Source: Lichenostomus cassidix (Eukaryota; Chordata; Aves; Passeriformes; Meliphagidae). Taken from it: a stretch of 64,000 nt of DNA. The stretch lies in assembly GCA_008360975.2 (NCBI GenBank), contig CM039181.1:7734380-7798379 (forward strand), written 5' to 3'. Shown piece by piece: positions 1 through 12,500 of this stretch; positions within the stretch are counted from its first letter, which is position 1; each line of letters begins with the position of its first letter. Position numbers and translations under genes: made by a program. The notes below the pieces were generated by a model. That model was not told the origin of the DNA, did not search any database, and worked only from the letters and a program-made list of their open reading frames with translations.

Positions 1-511
1 TTCAGAATTCATCTCTGTAAATTTATAAACATCTAGTGCATAGTTTATGTTAGGCTCAAACAATGGGTGCACCCTATTAGTTTAAATGGCTTATCTAATA
101 TAAAACTTGGATAAAACAACAGTTCCCTTATAGCCAGTGAAACTGTTCACATGTTCTGAAATGCTGCTAGACATCTAAGAGTTGCTTTTTATAATATAAA
201 TTTATCATTTCCAGTGTCATTCCTCCTAGGCACCACTCTGCTCCTGCTATCAGTGATATTTGCAGGGTTTATCACCTTAAGCAGTATCTACAGATGGTAG
301 TTCAGGGAACATCATTATTTGAATTTCCAAAATTTAGCCAATATTTTGAGAGAGCTTTGACACTTGAGAACATTTAATTTTTTTAAAAAATATTTAATTA
401 ATTAAAATTCTTACAATTCATAAATTATTTATTTTTTAAAAAACAGTTCATGAATTCCTGAGAAATTCCTGCTGAAATTACATAGTGGTTTTTTTGTTTG
501 TTTCTTAACAG
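1..511. other. RFX4 intron (3' part) upstream of first visible exon
   Basis: This is AT-rich intronic DNA ending in the acceptor tttcttaacag. A/T runs lie at about 370-440. I see no gene or recognisable repeat in it. Confidence 0.8.
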
Positions 512-572
512 ATGAGGAAAAAGAAAATAATAGAGCATCGAAACCGCATTCAACTCCAGCTACACTGCAATG
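512..572 (+). CDS. RFX4: RFX4 exon (acidic linker into DNA-binding domain)
   Basis: The exon enters in phase (G|AT completes Asp) and encodes [19 protein letters not shown] plus the first two bases of Trp. This is the linker just before the RFX DNA-binding domain. The acceptor is ttcttaacag and the donor is gtaaga. An ATG-initiated frame over the same bases (starting at 512) is a shadow: the RFX4 frame is the one that continues in frame into the next exon. Upstream exons are not in the window, so which N-terminal isoforms use this exon cannot be seen. Confidence 0.93.
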
Positions 573-3500
573 GTAAGATGCCTTTTAAAAAATCAAGAAA
601 ATCTGTTAGTGTTTTTTCCTTATGCCCTTTCCAGATGGAGAGAATAGAGCTCTTGGCCACCTTAACAGTTCTAAAGATACTTTCACTGCAAGTGTTTACT
701 GAGCCCATTAGTAACCTGGGCAGTGTTTCTCAACAAATGGAAACTCTCATGGGATTTGTCTGAACTGAGGAAACCTCTGATGTAGTTTAGATTTACTTGG
801 CATATTAATTTCCCACCTTGCCAGCTGATTATTTGTGGTTTGTCATCATTGTTGCATGTATTGCATAAAGAAAACTAGTAGTGAGAATTGTTTTCAAGAC
901 TCACATTTGTTTCAGTGTCTGGTCAAGCCCACCCTTACCGACTGTTTTACTGACATGAGATCTCTGTAATTTAACAAAGAAGACAACAAAAGGAAAGAGT
1001 CTGAGGTTTGATTAATTTGTTAAAATCCCCTTGCAAAGTTAGTGAGGAGAGAAAAAGGAGGGGTAATTAGGAAGAGAGAGAGGATAGTTTGTGAGTTACT
1101 TTATGGCGCTATAAAAAATAAACAAGTGCTGTTCCCTGTGATTTACAGCAGTATTTTAGTTCTGTAATGTGTATCAGTAATTCTGACATCCCTTGGTGTA
1201 GGCTACCTCTTAGACTTTTGTTGAGTTTTGCCTTAATTTAGGTTTTTAATTCTTGTTTAGATTTATTAATATTTTAAGTGCTCAAGTATCTTTCAGGAGG
1301 TTTCATGTATCTGGCAGAACAGAGCTCTGTTACAGAGCAGCTTCTGAGCATGCTGATCTGAAACCCCATAGTCCTTAGCTTGTTTGAAGCCTTTTCAAAG
1401 CCTTTACTTTATCTATAAGTAACTGAAGTACTTCTTATACTTTTCTGGATGAAAAGATAAGATTATTGGTAAAAAATCTGGGTTTTTAAAAGCAAAATGT
1501 TGGCAAAATTATTTCTCTGCTTCAGTCAGTCTCTTGGGAGATTTCACTGAAAAAAACAGCAAAGAGTAATTAATTTAGTGTATTTTACTCTATTTTACTG
1601 CCCGTGAAATTATGTGATTCTGTGAAGATGATTTGGATGATTTCTTCTATATTTGCTTTTTAAAGTTGATCGGTGAGATTTTTAGACTAAAAAACCTCAA
1701 GACCTGTGGGTTGATTTTCAATAGGTTACTTACAGACACTTTCAGTGCAAATAATGAGATGGGCAAATATAAATAAAGTCATTTAGGTCGGAGCTAATGT
1801 TTCTTTGTACCTATTTGTATCACAAAAGTCCTGTTTTTCAGAAGTTTGAGAAAAGTGAATGACTTTTCTTTAACAGAGATTCAAGAAAGGGAGTGACTAC
1901 AGACAGAGGGGAAATTATTAAAATAATATTGAAATGTCATACTGGTATTTTATTATTTTTCATTATTCACTCCCACAACTTCAACACATTTCAAACAGGA
2001 TAATAAAGAACTATGTAGCTAAAATAAAACAGCAAGCAGGGCTTACCAGTCTCCAATTCAGAGCAGTGTTTATTTTGCAGTGAAATCAGTTAAGAGTCTC
2101 TTCCACAGGAGCAAATAATGTCATAGCCAAGAAGGCAGCATTAATTAGAACATCCAGAGATACTGTTCCCAACAGAAAACATGCAAATACTGTCAACAGT
2201 CTTTTGCCAAATACTTTCAAGCTTCATCAGTCATAAAGGTTAGTAAATCCCTAAACTCCTGGGATATTGAGCCCTGCTGGAATGTAGTGTGCACAGTAAT
2301 GCTCATTCAGCAGTGTTTGCAGTAGAATCCTAGAATTTGGATTCTGAAAAAGCTGCTTACAACTTCTTCCCTTCTCTCTTGCTGGAGTACTTGCTTACTA
2401 CCTGTCTGTTGTATTATGTTCCCTACATGTTGAGGTAGGTCAAATTTTCTCCCCCTTTTGAGTCTCCTGGAGCATCTGCAATTTTCTCCATTTTCCACCC
2501 CAAATTCCATGAGGAAATTTGCTGGGAAAACAGAAAGCAAATAAGTTTCCATGTTCAAAATCTTTAGCTGCTGTCAAACTGGATTATGCAGTTGGTTAAT
2601 TTATTGATGGGCATGTAGGTCAAAAGTTTCCTAGCTTACTAGCCACACCACAGAACAGTTTTCTGGTAGTTTCCATATGCTTTTCAACATATGTACTGCA
2701 GCTTTGAATTGGTATTTCCTGGACAAATTGATCTACTAAATAAAATGAGAAGCTCCAAAGTTAGGATCAAATTTCTAAAGTAGCAAGCTTATTTTGTGTG
2801 AAGATGTGGAGTTTCCACTGTTGTGGAAAGTCAGACACATTAGCATTGGGTTATTTGTACTGCAGGAGCACCTAGCAACCCCTGGGCTGGTAAATGTTGT
2901 GATCAGCACTGTAGAAATTCTGCACAGGGCATTTCCTGGAGGTTTAGCTTTATGTGTTTGACAGTTTTGCCTGCTCAGGTGTTGTGGTTTAACCTCAGCC
3001 AACAACTCAGTACCATGCAGCCACTCACTGACTGCCTCTCCTTCCCTGCTCCCAGTGGGGTGGGGAGGAGAGGTGGAAAAAGGTAAAAAACCCATGGGCT
3101 GAGATAAGGACAGATAAATAATTAAAGAAAAATCACATTAAAATAATAATAACAGTAGTAGTGTTAACAAAAAGGAAAAAGAGAGCAACAAAACCCAAGA
3201 TAAAACAAGTGATGCCCATTGAGAATACAATACCAAACTGCCCTTGTTCTGGCAAATGGAAACCTCACAATTGTCTGGTGTCTGCCAAGTGAAAACTGCT
3301 CATGTTTTTACTGTTAGATGCTGCTACCATTTAGAGCTAATGGAGGCAATGGAGGGTTGGAAATCAGAAATTGAGGATATGTCAGTTACAATGAAAAAGA
3401 AGAGGAAGAAAGCATAGCAAAGACATAAGGGAAATAGTATATTTTGTCACATGGTTCATATTGCCATCAGCTTTATTAGTTATTCCTTCTCTGGCATCTT

Positions 3501-6500
3501 GCTGAAAAAGGCAAATTATACCAATTCCATGGGGAGCTATCCTTAATGTTTTTGCCTTTCCAAAGGCGAAATATGTTGAACATTTTAAATGTGGAGGATG
3601 AAGAACAGCTGAAGAAGCCAAGAATCGTGTCTGGATGACTGTCAGCCTGGCTAAATATCCTTTTCCTGGAAACAGGAATAAGGCTTTTGTTTTGTTTCAT
3701 TGATGACACAAAATGAAGTGAAAGGCCTGGTAAATGTAGCATTAATGCCAAATTCATTGTAATTGAGGAAACTGCCAAATACATCATAATTTGGGAAACA
3801 ACACGAGCTTGAATTCAACTGTTAAGGCATGAATATAGCAATACCTAGTATTCTGTGCTTATCCCATGTTCCTGTGCTTATTATAATCTATAAAGCTGTT
3901 TGGCTTTATAGATTATAATACAGTTTGGCTCTAAAATGTTCATGTATATTTCAGTGGTGAATTGATTGACCAAGGTATAAGTACGAAACTCAATTTTGCT
4001 CCTTTTGGGGTGTGTGGGTGTGTTTACTTCCCCAAACACAGAATTATTCAAAGTACAGACAACCTAATCCCATGCAGTTTGGTGATTTACAGTGTAGGTA
4101 CTCTGAATAATAACAGCATTGTGGAGCTAAAGTCAACAAAACTATTCTATTTTCTGCAACATTTATAAAAAGAATTTAAAAAGAGGAAGGTAATAGATTC
4201 TTCCCGGATTAGTATTTTCTCAGACATTGCTATACTGCAATTAATCTGTTCTAGAATCATTTATGTGATTAGCAGTGTTTAACATCACAGTTGTTCTGTG
4301 GTCTTGAGACGTAAAAAGAAATCTGTAACAACACTACAGACCTGACTCTGATATAGAATAATCTCATTTAATCTAGAACTAGTGTAAGTGCACAAGGAGG
4401 GAAGCAGTAATAAGGACAGATAAAATTGTCATTCCTGTGGAAGGATTAGGGGATTTATTCCTCTACTGTAGTGGTACAGAAGGTGTCATGGTGAACTGCT
4501 GCATTTCACATGGCTTTATGACAGCATTTAAAAAGTTAATATATATCTATATATTGTAACTGGTAATGATTTGTTAGGTAGAAGATTGTGTTCGTTATCT
4601 TCCTACAATACTGTAGAATGAAGCTGGATTCAAAATATGATAAAGTTGTTAAATAAAAGACAGGAAAATAAAAGAAGTGGAGCAAGATGGGGTTTTGATC
4701 ATTAAAAAAAAAATACAGGTATAATGGGGCATTGTTCAGTGTCAGACTAATGACTCTCTGTGAAAGAGAGGAGAAAAAGAGAAAAATTCATCAGATATGA
4801 AGAGAAATAATTAACTGCTTTTCTTTCTGTCCTGTCTTGGTCACGGAAGCTGACATTCCAATTAGCAGCTATAGTATACAAACGAACTCTCCAGGTTGTG
4901 AAAGGAGGTTTTGTTGGAGCACTATGAAATTGAGGAAAGATGCCACGATGATATTTCCGTAGAAACCAGGGAAGAATAGATGTTGCCCATACAAACCGAT
5001 TCCATTCATCTAGCCGGATATCTTATTAAAATAGTTTGCAGTCACAAATGATCACGATAGCTGAAATGGAAGGTAGGTAGGTCCTGAAAAAGGTAATGAA
5101 GGAGACAAACTAGGTATTTGGAAGGTGTTCTACAGCTGTCAAATGGCAGGGGATTGTTTGCTGTTAAATTGAAGTTTTTTGAAAATACGTATTCATTTTT
5201 TAATACATTTAAGAGGAAGTCAAACCTAACTTCTCTTACCCATCAAGGCAGAGCAGCACACATCTGACTGTAGATGCATATGACTGACACCATCAATGAC
5301 AAGATTAATTATGGTGTAATGTTAAGTGTGTATGTAAATACCTCTTGAGCATTTTTGGGTCAGCAATCACAAAAATGGCATCTCAAAGGAATGTTTCTTC
5401 TAATCTACAGATTTGTAATGAGCCCAGTTTCAAGCTTTAAAGATGAAGCATATGTCCACTCACATATTTGACATATAATTTAAAATTTTGTAGTTGTATA
5501 TTTGCATGAATAAACAAATAATGATCATTTCTAAAAGGTAGAAGAGGATGTTATTTCACTGTATTTTTCAGCACTGTATTCAGATTGTGATTTCCCTTTT
5601 ATTTTTCACTTTGCCCATAAACAATAGCAAGAAAATATTACAATAGGATTTTGTGGACACTGTTGAGTATTTCCAAATTATCTGCTTTAGCCATACCTGC
5701 TTCCACAAGGTAAACAATTTTGCAGCTGGACAGGAGTGGAAAAAGTGTCATGAAGAGCAAAGGGGAACCTCAGTGAACATTGATTGTTTCCTAGTTGTAC
5801 ATATATTTGTTTACTGCTGGATGCTTTTAGGGTATAACAGATTGCTGAGAACCCACAGCCTATGGTTTTGATAGCAAGTAGGAACCAAATGAAGCAACTA
5901 AATATTATGAATGAATTAGAAGGAGTACTTAGGAACAAAGAGAGATTTATTAGTTATCAGAGAAGATTTAGTAGACAAGAGGAAGACAGAATGTTTGGTC
6001 TTAAAAGATGAGGCTTTGTTTACTGTTTACCATACAGGACATCCAACATACTTGCAGTTCTCTCTGTTTGATATTTGTTTTTTAAGGCTGGAGGAGAACT
6101 ATGAGATTGCAGAAGGTGTTTGCATTCCTCGAAGTGCTCTCTACATGCATTACTTGGACTTCTGTGAGAAAAACGACACACAACCTGTTAATGCTGCCAG
6201 CTTTGGGAAGGTAAGTCTAAACTGCAATATGACACCCTACAATCTCACCTGGTTCAGGCAAATTTGTATTAATGAAAAGAATTAAATCTTCTTTTACCGT
6301 TAGAGACAGAGGTATATCAATGAAATTTCTTGTGTAAGGAAGTTATTGGACAAAGGCTAAGATTTTAAGTATTTTGGTGGCTGGAATAATTTCTGACCAT
6401 GGCTATGCTCTAGAGTGCTTCAGTCCCCAGCCTAGCTGACACTGACATGGTACACAGTGTTGGCTGTTAAAGCTGAACTGGAAGCTGAATACAAGCCAGT

Positions 6501-9500
6501 GTAAACACATCTGTATTGTGACGTGCACTGCTTAAATTAATGTATCATTTTTAAAAACAGAAGGGTAAAATTGAATTCTGACATGTTGCTGCTGTTCTCA
6601 TAAGCATGATGTGGAGATCCCTGAGCTAACGATACCAAATGATGTGGCAAATTCACATGGTGGAGTGCAATGCCTCCAGATGTGAAAGTACAGAAAGCAC
6701 CTAACTGCAATTGTGTGCACTGCAGGCACAGGCTGCCAAGATTTCTTTGCACTGTGACTCCTCATGCTTCCCTTTCCACCCCTGCTCTAGTCAGAGCCAC
6801 TGTGGTTAACTCCAGATTCACACTCTGCATCATCCAGGTGTGAGCAGCAAAGCTCTGATGCTATACACCAGTAGCAGATGTTAATAGCTGGTTAATAACA
6901 AAGAAGGTTACATAAAGTTTGTATTTTGGATTTTCTGGTCCGGTGACATTTTCCTCTCAGTGAAAAATAGGATTATATTTAAAACTGAAATTCTATCATA
7001 GAATGTGTCACAGGCCTTTAAAACTTGTAGGCTGGGAAAAAAACAAAGCGTAGAGTTTGCCACTGTTTTAGAAAAGCTTGCAAGCATGAGTCTAATGCCA
7101 ATTGTCCTGCGAGCTGCTCTCTTTTAGTGTTTGCAACATTTGTTCTATAGAAGTGTTGGGTATTCAAAGAAGGAAAAATGTTTCTAGGCTAAGTGCCTGT
7201 GTAAAGAGTAGGTGAAGGATGTATTTAATGAGGTGACATTTTCTATAGTGCATCTTTGGGCAGGCAGTTTGGCAAGGAAAGTAAAGTGTACCATTTTGTA
7301 ACATTACTGTGTTTGTTGTGTCTTGAAGACCTGCACAGCTCAGCAGATTCTGTGTCAGGTTTCTGTTTAAATGCACTGCAGAAGTGTGAATGAAGTTGTT
7401 CATTTCACATATTGCTACCAAGTGGTGAGTGTAGTGGCAACGTGTAATTTAGGAACAGTGAAAATAAGAAACAGATTTCATGCAGGCTCATGTATTTGGA
7501 ACATTGCTCAAATTTACACAATGCTACTTCTGCTGCTAAAAACCTCTGTAAGAGGTAAGGTGTAAATATTCCAGAATTATTCCATCAGAACACCAATTTT
7601 CCAGGGATTTCCCCATTTTTCAGAATATGGCAGTTTTGTTACATGGTTTAATACCTCAACCCCTTCTCTCCTGCCTCTTATACATACACCTGTTCATTGG
7701 TAAAAGATCTCTTGACCCAGCAGGACAGGTACTATGACTTCCATCCAAAAATCATGGCATTCCAATGTGTGTTCCACATGCTGTGGTCCAAGTGTTTTCC
7801 TCCCAGTTGCAATAGAGTTCTGAACAAGTGATGCATGAAAATTTTTACCTTTTTGTGGGGAGGAAGGAAGCCCTACAGAGCCATCCCAGTGCTGTTTCAC
7901 ACTAGTATTTTGGGTGGCCATTCCTGTTGCATCTGGGATCTGGCACTTCTGCCCTGCTGTGTCCAGGAACCTCAGACAACAGTGGGGCAAATATTGAATA
8001 TTGCAATCAGCTTCTCCATCTGCAGATCCTGAGCAGACCCCACTGATTCTTTCCAGCCTGTTACTGCTAACAAAATGTACTGCACAGGCATGAAGATCTG
8101 CAGGGCATTTCTCCATTCTCTCAATAGCTAGCAGTCAGCTTCTCCTTTGGAACAGCTATGGATGAAGTTTTAGCCAACATTTTTTATCATGTGAATTACA
8201 CACCAGATTGGCAAGGTGAGTTGCATAAATGTTTTGGAGGCAGTTGAAGCAGTGCAGTGCAATAGGTGCTATTTAAGGAATTCTGCACTTTGCTGCTGAA
8301 ACAGAGACCCTGGACATGTTTGTCCTCATTGGGAAACATCTGCAGCTGTCATCTCCTCCAGAGAAAGGAGCTAGTTGTTCTGTGAAATTGTAGACAGTTC
8401 GCCTTTCAGTAGATCACATTGAATTTATAATTCATCTCTGAACTTTAGCTCTGTGGGCAATGTTAAATATTAAGGCTTTTTCTTTAATAAGCTGGTAGTT
8501 TTTAGAAAGAGATGTGGAGTTCAGCACATTAAAGCAAACTGTGATAAGTAATAGTGTTTTCTATTAAACTTCTAGGACATGGACTGGACCTCAGACACTT
8601 TGTAATATTGCATTAATGAAACCAAATTGGTCTGGAGGGTAGAGAGATCAACAGAGAGACAGTAATACAGACTGTTTTCTGAGGAAACCAAGCTGATAGC
8701 AATTAAAGGAACAAGAAGAGCAAAGAACAGAAATACTATGTAAAGAAACACATTTTAAAAAGCAACCTGTGCTCCTGAGCCACATAAAGTATATATAAAA
8801 CTAGGAATACTCCAATATGGTTATTAATGTGATATATTCTCATATGACAAGGGGAGCTGTAACTTTGTTAGTCAAGACTTTAGTGTTTTACTCACTCCTT
8901 TAACATGCAAAAATTACAGGCAGTTTTATCTATACCAACATTTCTCAATCTGCTATGCTACTTAGTACTTTTTATTGTCTGCAAAAGACAGGACCAAGCA
9001 TTCTTTTATATACCTTAACTAAACAGTAACTAGGGAGGTTCCTGCAATTTGCTGGTTGCAGCTCAGCATCAAGTGCAGAGTCCAGTGTTAAACTTCTGCT
9101 CTTACTGTAGACAGCAAAGCACATTATATTTTGATTTCATGCAAGAGTGAGGCAGAATGGGTAAAAACGTTCCACGGGAGCAGTGAGAAGACAGGGAGGA
9201 GCAGTGAGGCAGGGCAGGTGTGTCAGTGAGTTACTCACAATGAAATGGGGCGGATGAGAAGCAAGCTCTCTGTGCTGTACGTGTTCAGCCTGTGAATTCG
9301 TCCTCAGGCAGGAGCAGTGAAAGCCTGGCTGCTGAGGTCACTGAGAAAGGACGGCAGCCTTGTGCCCCTCAGCCTTTAGCTGGGAATGCCTTGGGCTCTG
9401 CTCTGGGACCCTGGGGATTTGGAGAGCAGTTCAGGGTGTTTCCAGCTGAGAGTTCTGCTGCTGCCTGCTCTGCTGCAGGGGAGGTTGTGCAGATGTGGCT

Positions 9501-12500
9501 TTGGTTTGGTTTTTTCCTGAGCGGCGTGTTAACATAAATGCTGCTGGTAATTAACACTGAGCTAAGAATTATGGTGGATGATGACTCTGACTTCTCATTC
9601 TTACTGGGTTTAATTGCAAAATCTAAATCATTCTGAATAAGGGCCTTCACCAAATCCAATAAAGAGCAGGAATGTTTTGAGCATTTCCAAAGCCCTCAGT
9701 AGCTATTGTGCAGGGTGGGTGCCATAAGGCTCTCCTGGCTCTCCCATCCTGCCCAGCTGTTGGCTGGCTTGGCAGCTTTCTGAGCTTCTCTTTCACTTTG
9801 ATTTCCAACACTGATTTTTGCTCTTGTTCCTTTGGGGACCCTGTATGTACACTGTATTCTTGGTCAAGACCCTCAGCGGTGTAATTCTCCTCATCTGCAG
9901 CGATTTCTCCCATCCTCCGTGTCCTCAGTTCTCTGCTCTTACTTTACTGTGCAGTGCTCATTCCCCTGCCACAGCTCTCCCCCAGCACACAGTGTGTCTC
10001 GTGGTGAAACCGTTTTGCATCCTCATAGAACTGAGTTCTTCCCAACTCCCATGTGCCCCCTGCAGGATAAATACTTTCCTCTTCGGGTTCTTTAATTTTG
10101 GGGCTTTCCTGCCATGTCTTTTGACAAGCAATAATAAATTAGTATTTGAAAAGGAAAACGAAGGTTGCTGACACTTCTCAGGGTGGTTCTCCCCCAGTCT
10201 GAGGTCCTTTTACATCATTTTGGCATCTTAAAGAGGTTTGACATGGATGCACACTCACACAGATTTTGTTGCTCCCTGACTGGCTTTGCTGTAAGTGAAA
10301 ATTACATTCCAGTAAATGCATTTCACTAGATGAAGAGCAAACTCCACAACAGACTTGTAATATTGGTTAGGAAAGAGCCTTTTTCCCCAATAGTTTACTT
10401 TGCTCCAGGGAGGCACAAGCTGTACCAGCCAGATTCCTTTTTTGTCATGATGCACTGTCTCTATGCCCAGAAGTTTTGCTGGCAGAACTGCTCCTCCAAG
10501 CATGACTAGGATAAATAGGATTTACAGTTTCTAGCTGTGATACTATATGATTTTAATGTTTGAAAAGGACAGACAAGACCTTTATTGAAATATCTCCGAT
10601 AATGACATTGTGACGTGATTGCATTCTGATTTGTCATTGTATTGAATTGCACATATCAGGAAATTGCCTGCTGTTGTTCCTAAGGAGATACTTCTCCTGA
10701 AGATGTTGGTTTTTATTTCTTTTTCCAATTAGCTCCTAAACAGCTTCTGTAGTAATTGGTATAGCAAAGCCAAATTTACTTTTGGTGCTCTCTTCTGATA
10801 GATTAAAACAGCACTTGCTTTATTATGAACAATTTCTACAACATTGAATACAAAAATAGAACTGGGGAAGAATCAGTGTAAACCTGAGGATGTGTTTCTC
10901 TTCTTGCATCAAATGACCATATCAGTCTGTCAGTGCTATCTGAGCATTGCCTGCTTTTCCTTCATCCCTTTTTACCAGCTAAGATTCCTGACTGAAGGAC
11001 AGTTAACACCAGTATGAGTGTTTTCTTCCCAATTCAGACTCTTCTAGGCCAAGCTCCTCTAATGAGACCATAGTAACACAAGTCCTGCAGAAGTGAGCAG
11101 TCCTGATGGTGTGGGAAATGGTGATCCTAGAGTGTAGTTGGAAAGGCCTTTGCTCCCTTGGCTCTGCCTCACTGATCCCTTGTATTATTGCAGGTTGCTG
11201 ACTATTGCCTTTTTCTCCTTCAGCTTGGGGAGTCAGAAAACCAGCAAGGACACCTCAGTTCCTCTGGAATGACTTTTCCTTTCTCATTGCCCCACAGCAA
11301 TGGGATTTTTGATGGCTTTACCACTTGAAGCATCTGGCTTCCAGTTAGACTTTAAGCATGGAGTGTCCCCTGGGCTGCCTCACCTCCTGCCTTGTCAGCA
11401 GGTCCCAGTGGCTGCCAGAGGGCAGGGATGGATGCTGGCACTCAGCCTGTTCCCACAGCCAGGCTGGGCCGTGGCAGGCAGTGTGCTGGCACAGCACAGA
11501 GCAGGAGCACTTGTGCAGGGGTTTAGATCTGCCTGGCTTCAGCAAGTCAGCACCAAAAGTGGCTGCAGCTCAGCTGAGGATCTGAGGCAGAGCACTCAGT
11601 GTCTGGGGCTTTGTTGGGATGCAGTAATCTGTTTGATCATGCCTTAGGCTGAATTCCATCTGGCCAGAGGAACTGCTGAAGGAGGATATTGTTTTGCACA
11701 GATGAATTTGAGGAGAGGTCTCGCAAGCTTCACTAAAGAGTCCAGTTCAGTTGGAGTTCCTCACAGAATCCAATCTCCACAGCAGGGAGAATTGAGCACA
11801 GACATCAGAGAAAGGGCCAGCAGGTTTTTCTGCCTTGCTTTGCAATATCAGTTGAGATGTATCAGTGCTAGAAACAAATTCTTATCCTACAGCTAGACCT
11901 GCCCTATTCCAAAACTTAGGAAAGTAAGTGGAGAGAAATGGGAAGGTTATTGTATCTAAACAGACAACAGATCAAGAGCACTGAGCCTGTACATTACATC
12001 TTCCCTCCTGGCCATGAAAGTAAGCAAGCAAGGGATAGAGAAGGTCTGGGCACAGTCACACCTCTTCTTTTGGTCACACAGTTCGGTGGATTTCAGAGAC
12101 AGGAATGGTGCTTTGGACTACTTTGATTATGCTCTTTCCTGTCAGTGGATATTTCTTGGTGCAGTTTTCTTGACCATTTCCTCAAGACAGCATGATGCTG
12201 AATCTGCCCCAAGCCATCTTTGAGCTGAAAAGTTCCTCTTAACACAAGTGTTAATAATAACAGGTTATCTCAGAGCAGGACTTTGAAAAGCACTGAATCA
12301 GATGGGGAAATCCTGCAATGATCCAGCTGGAACAGTACAGGATCAAAGATGAATGTGCCAAAAAACTTACACTTATAAGATTGAGGACATCAGTATTGCT
12401 TGTGTTTCACAGCAGTGAGAATAAGGAAAGCATAGCTCTGTGAGAATATAGCTGTGTTTGGTAGCACTGATTTCTTTGCTGCTGCATGGCAAAGAATATT

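Larger units (their letters stand above)
573..6086. other. RFX4 intron, 5.5 kb
   Basis: The intron contains an LTR-like fragment (2980-3220), a perfect inverted repeat (3879-3920) and a local CpG cluster (4850-5060), each listed separately. A short AT-alternating stretch lies near 4540-4556. I see no further gene in it, and the short open frames here carry no recognisable domain. Confidence 0.8.

Noticed and set aside
6990..7020. Possible reverse-oriented CR1 end (catagaat near 7000)
   Set aside because: The following bases lack the expected ggttggaagggacct block, so the octamer alone is not enough.
7694..8116. 140-codon minus-strand open frame in an RFX4 intron
   Set aside because: No recognisable domain, no splice or promoter context, and a shadow frame on the other strand.
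11893..11923. 31-nt micro-exon between a tcctacag acceptor and gtaagt donor
   Set aside because: It would disrupt RFX4 at a junction with invariant DNA-binding-domain residues and contains in-frame stops in most frames.
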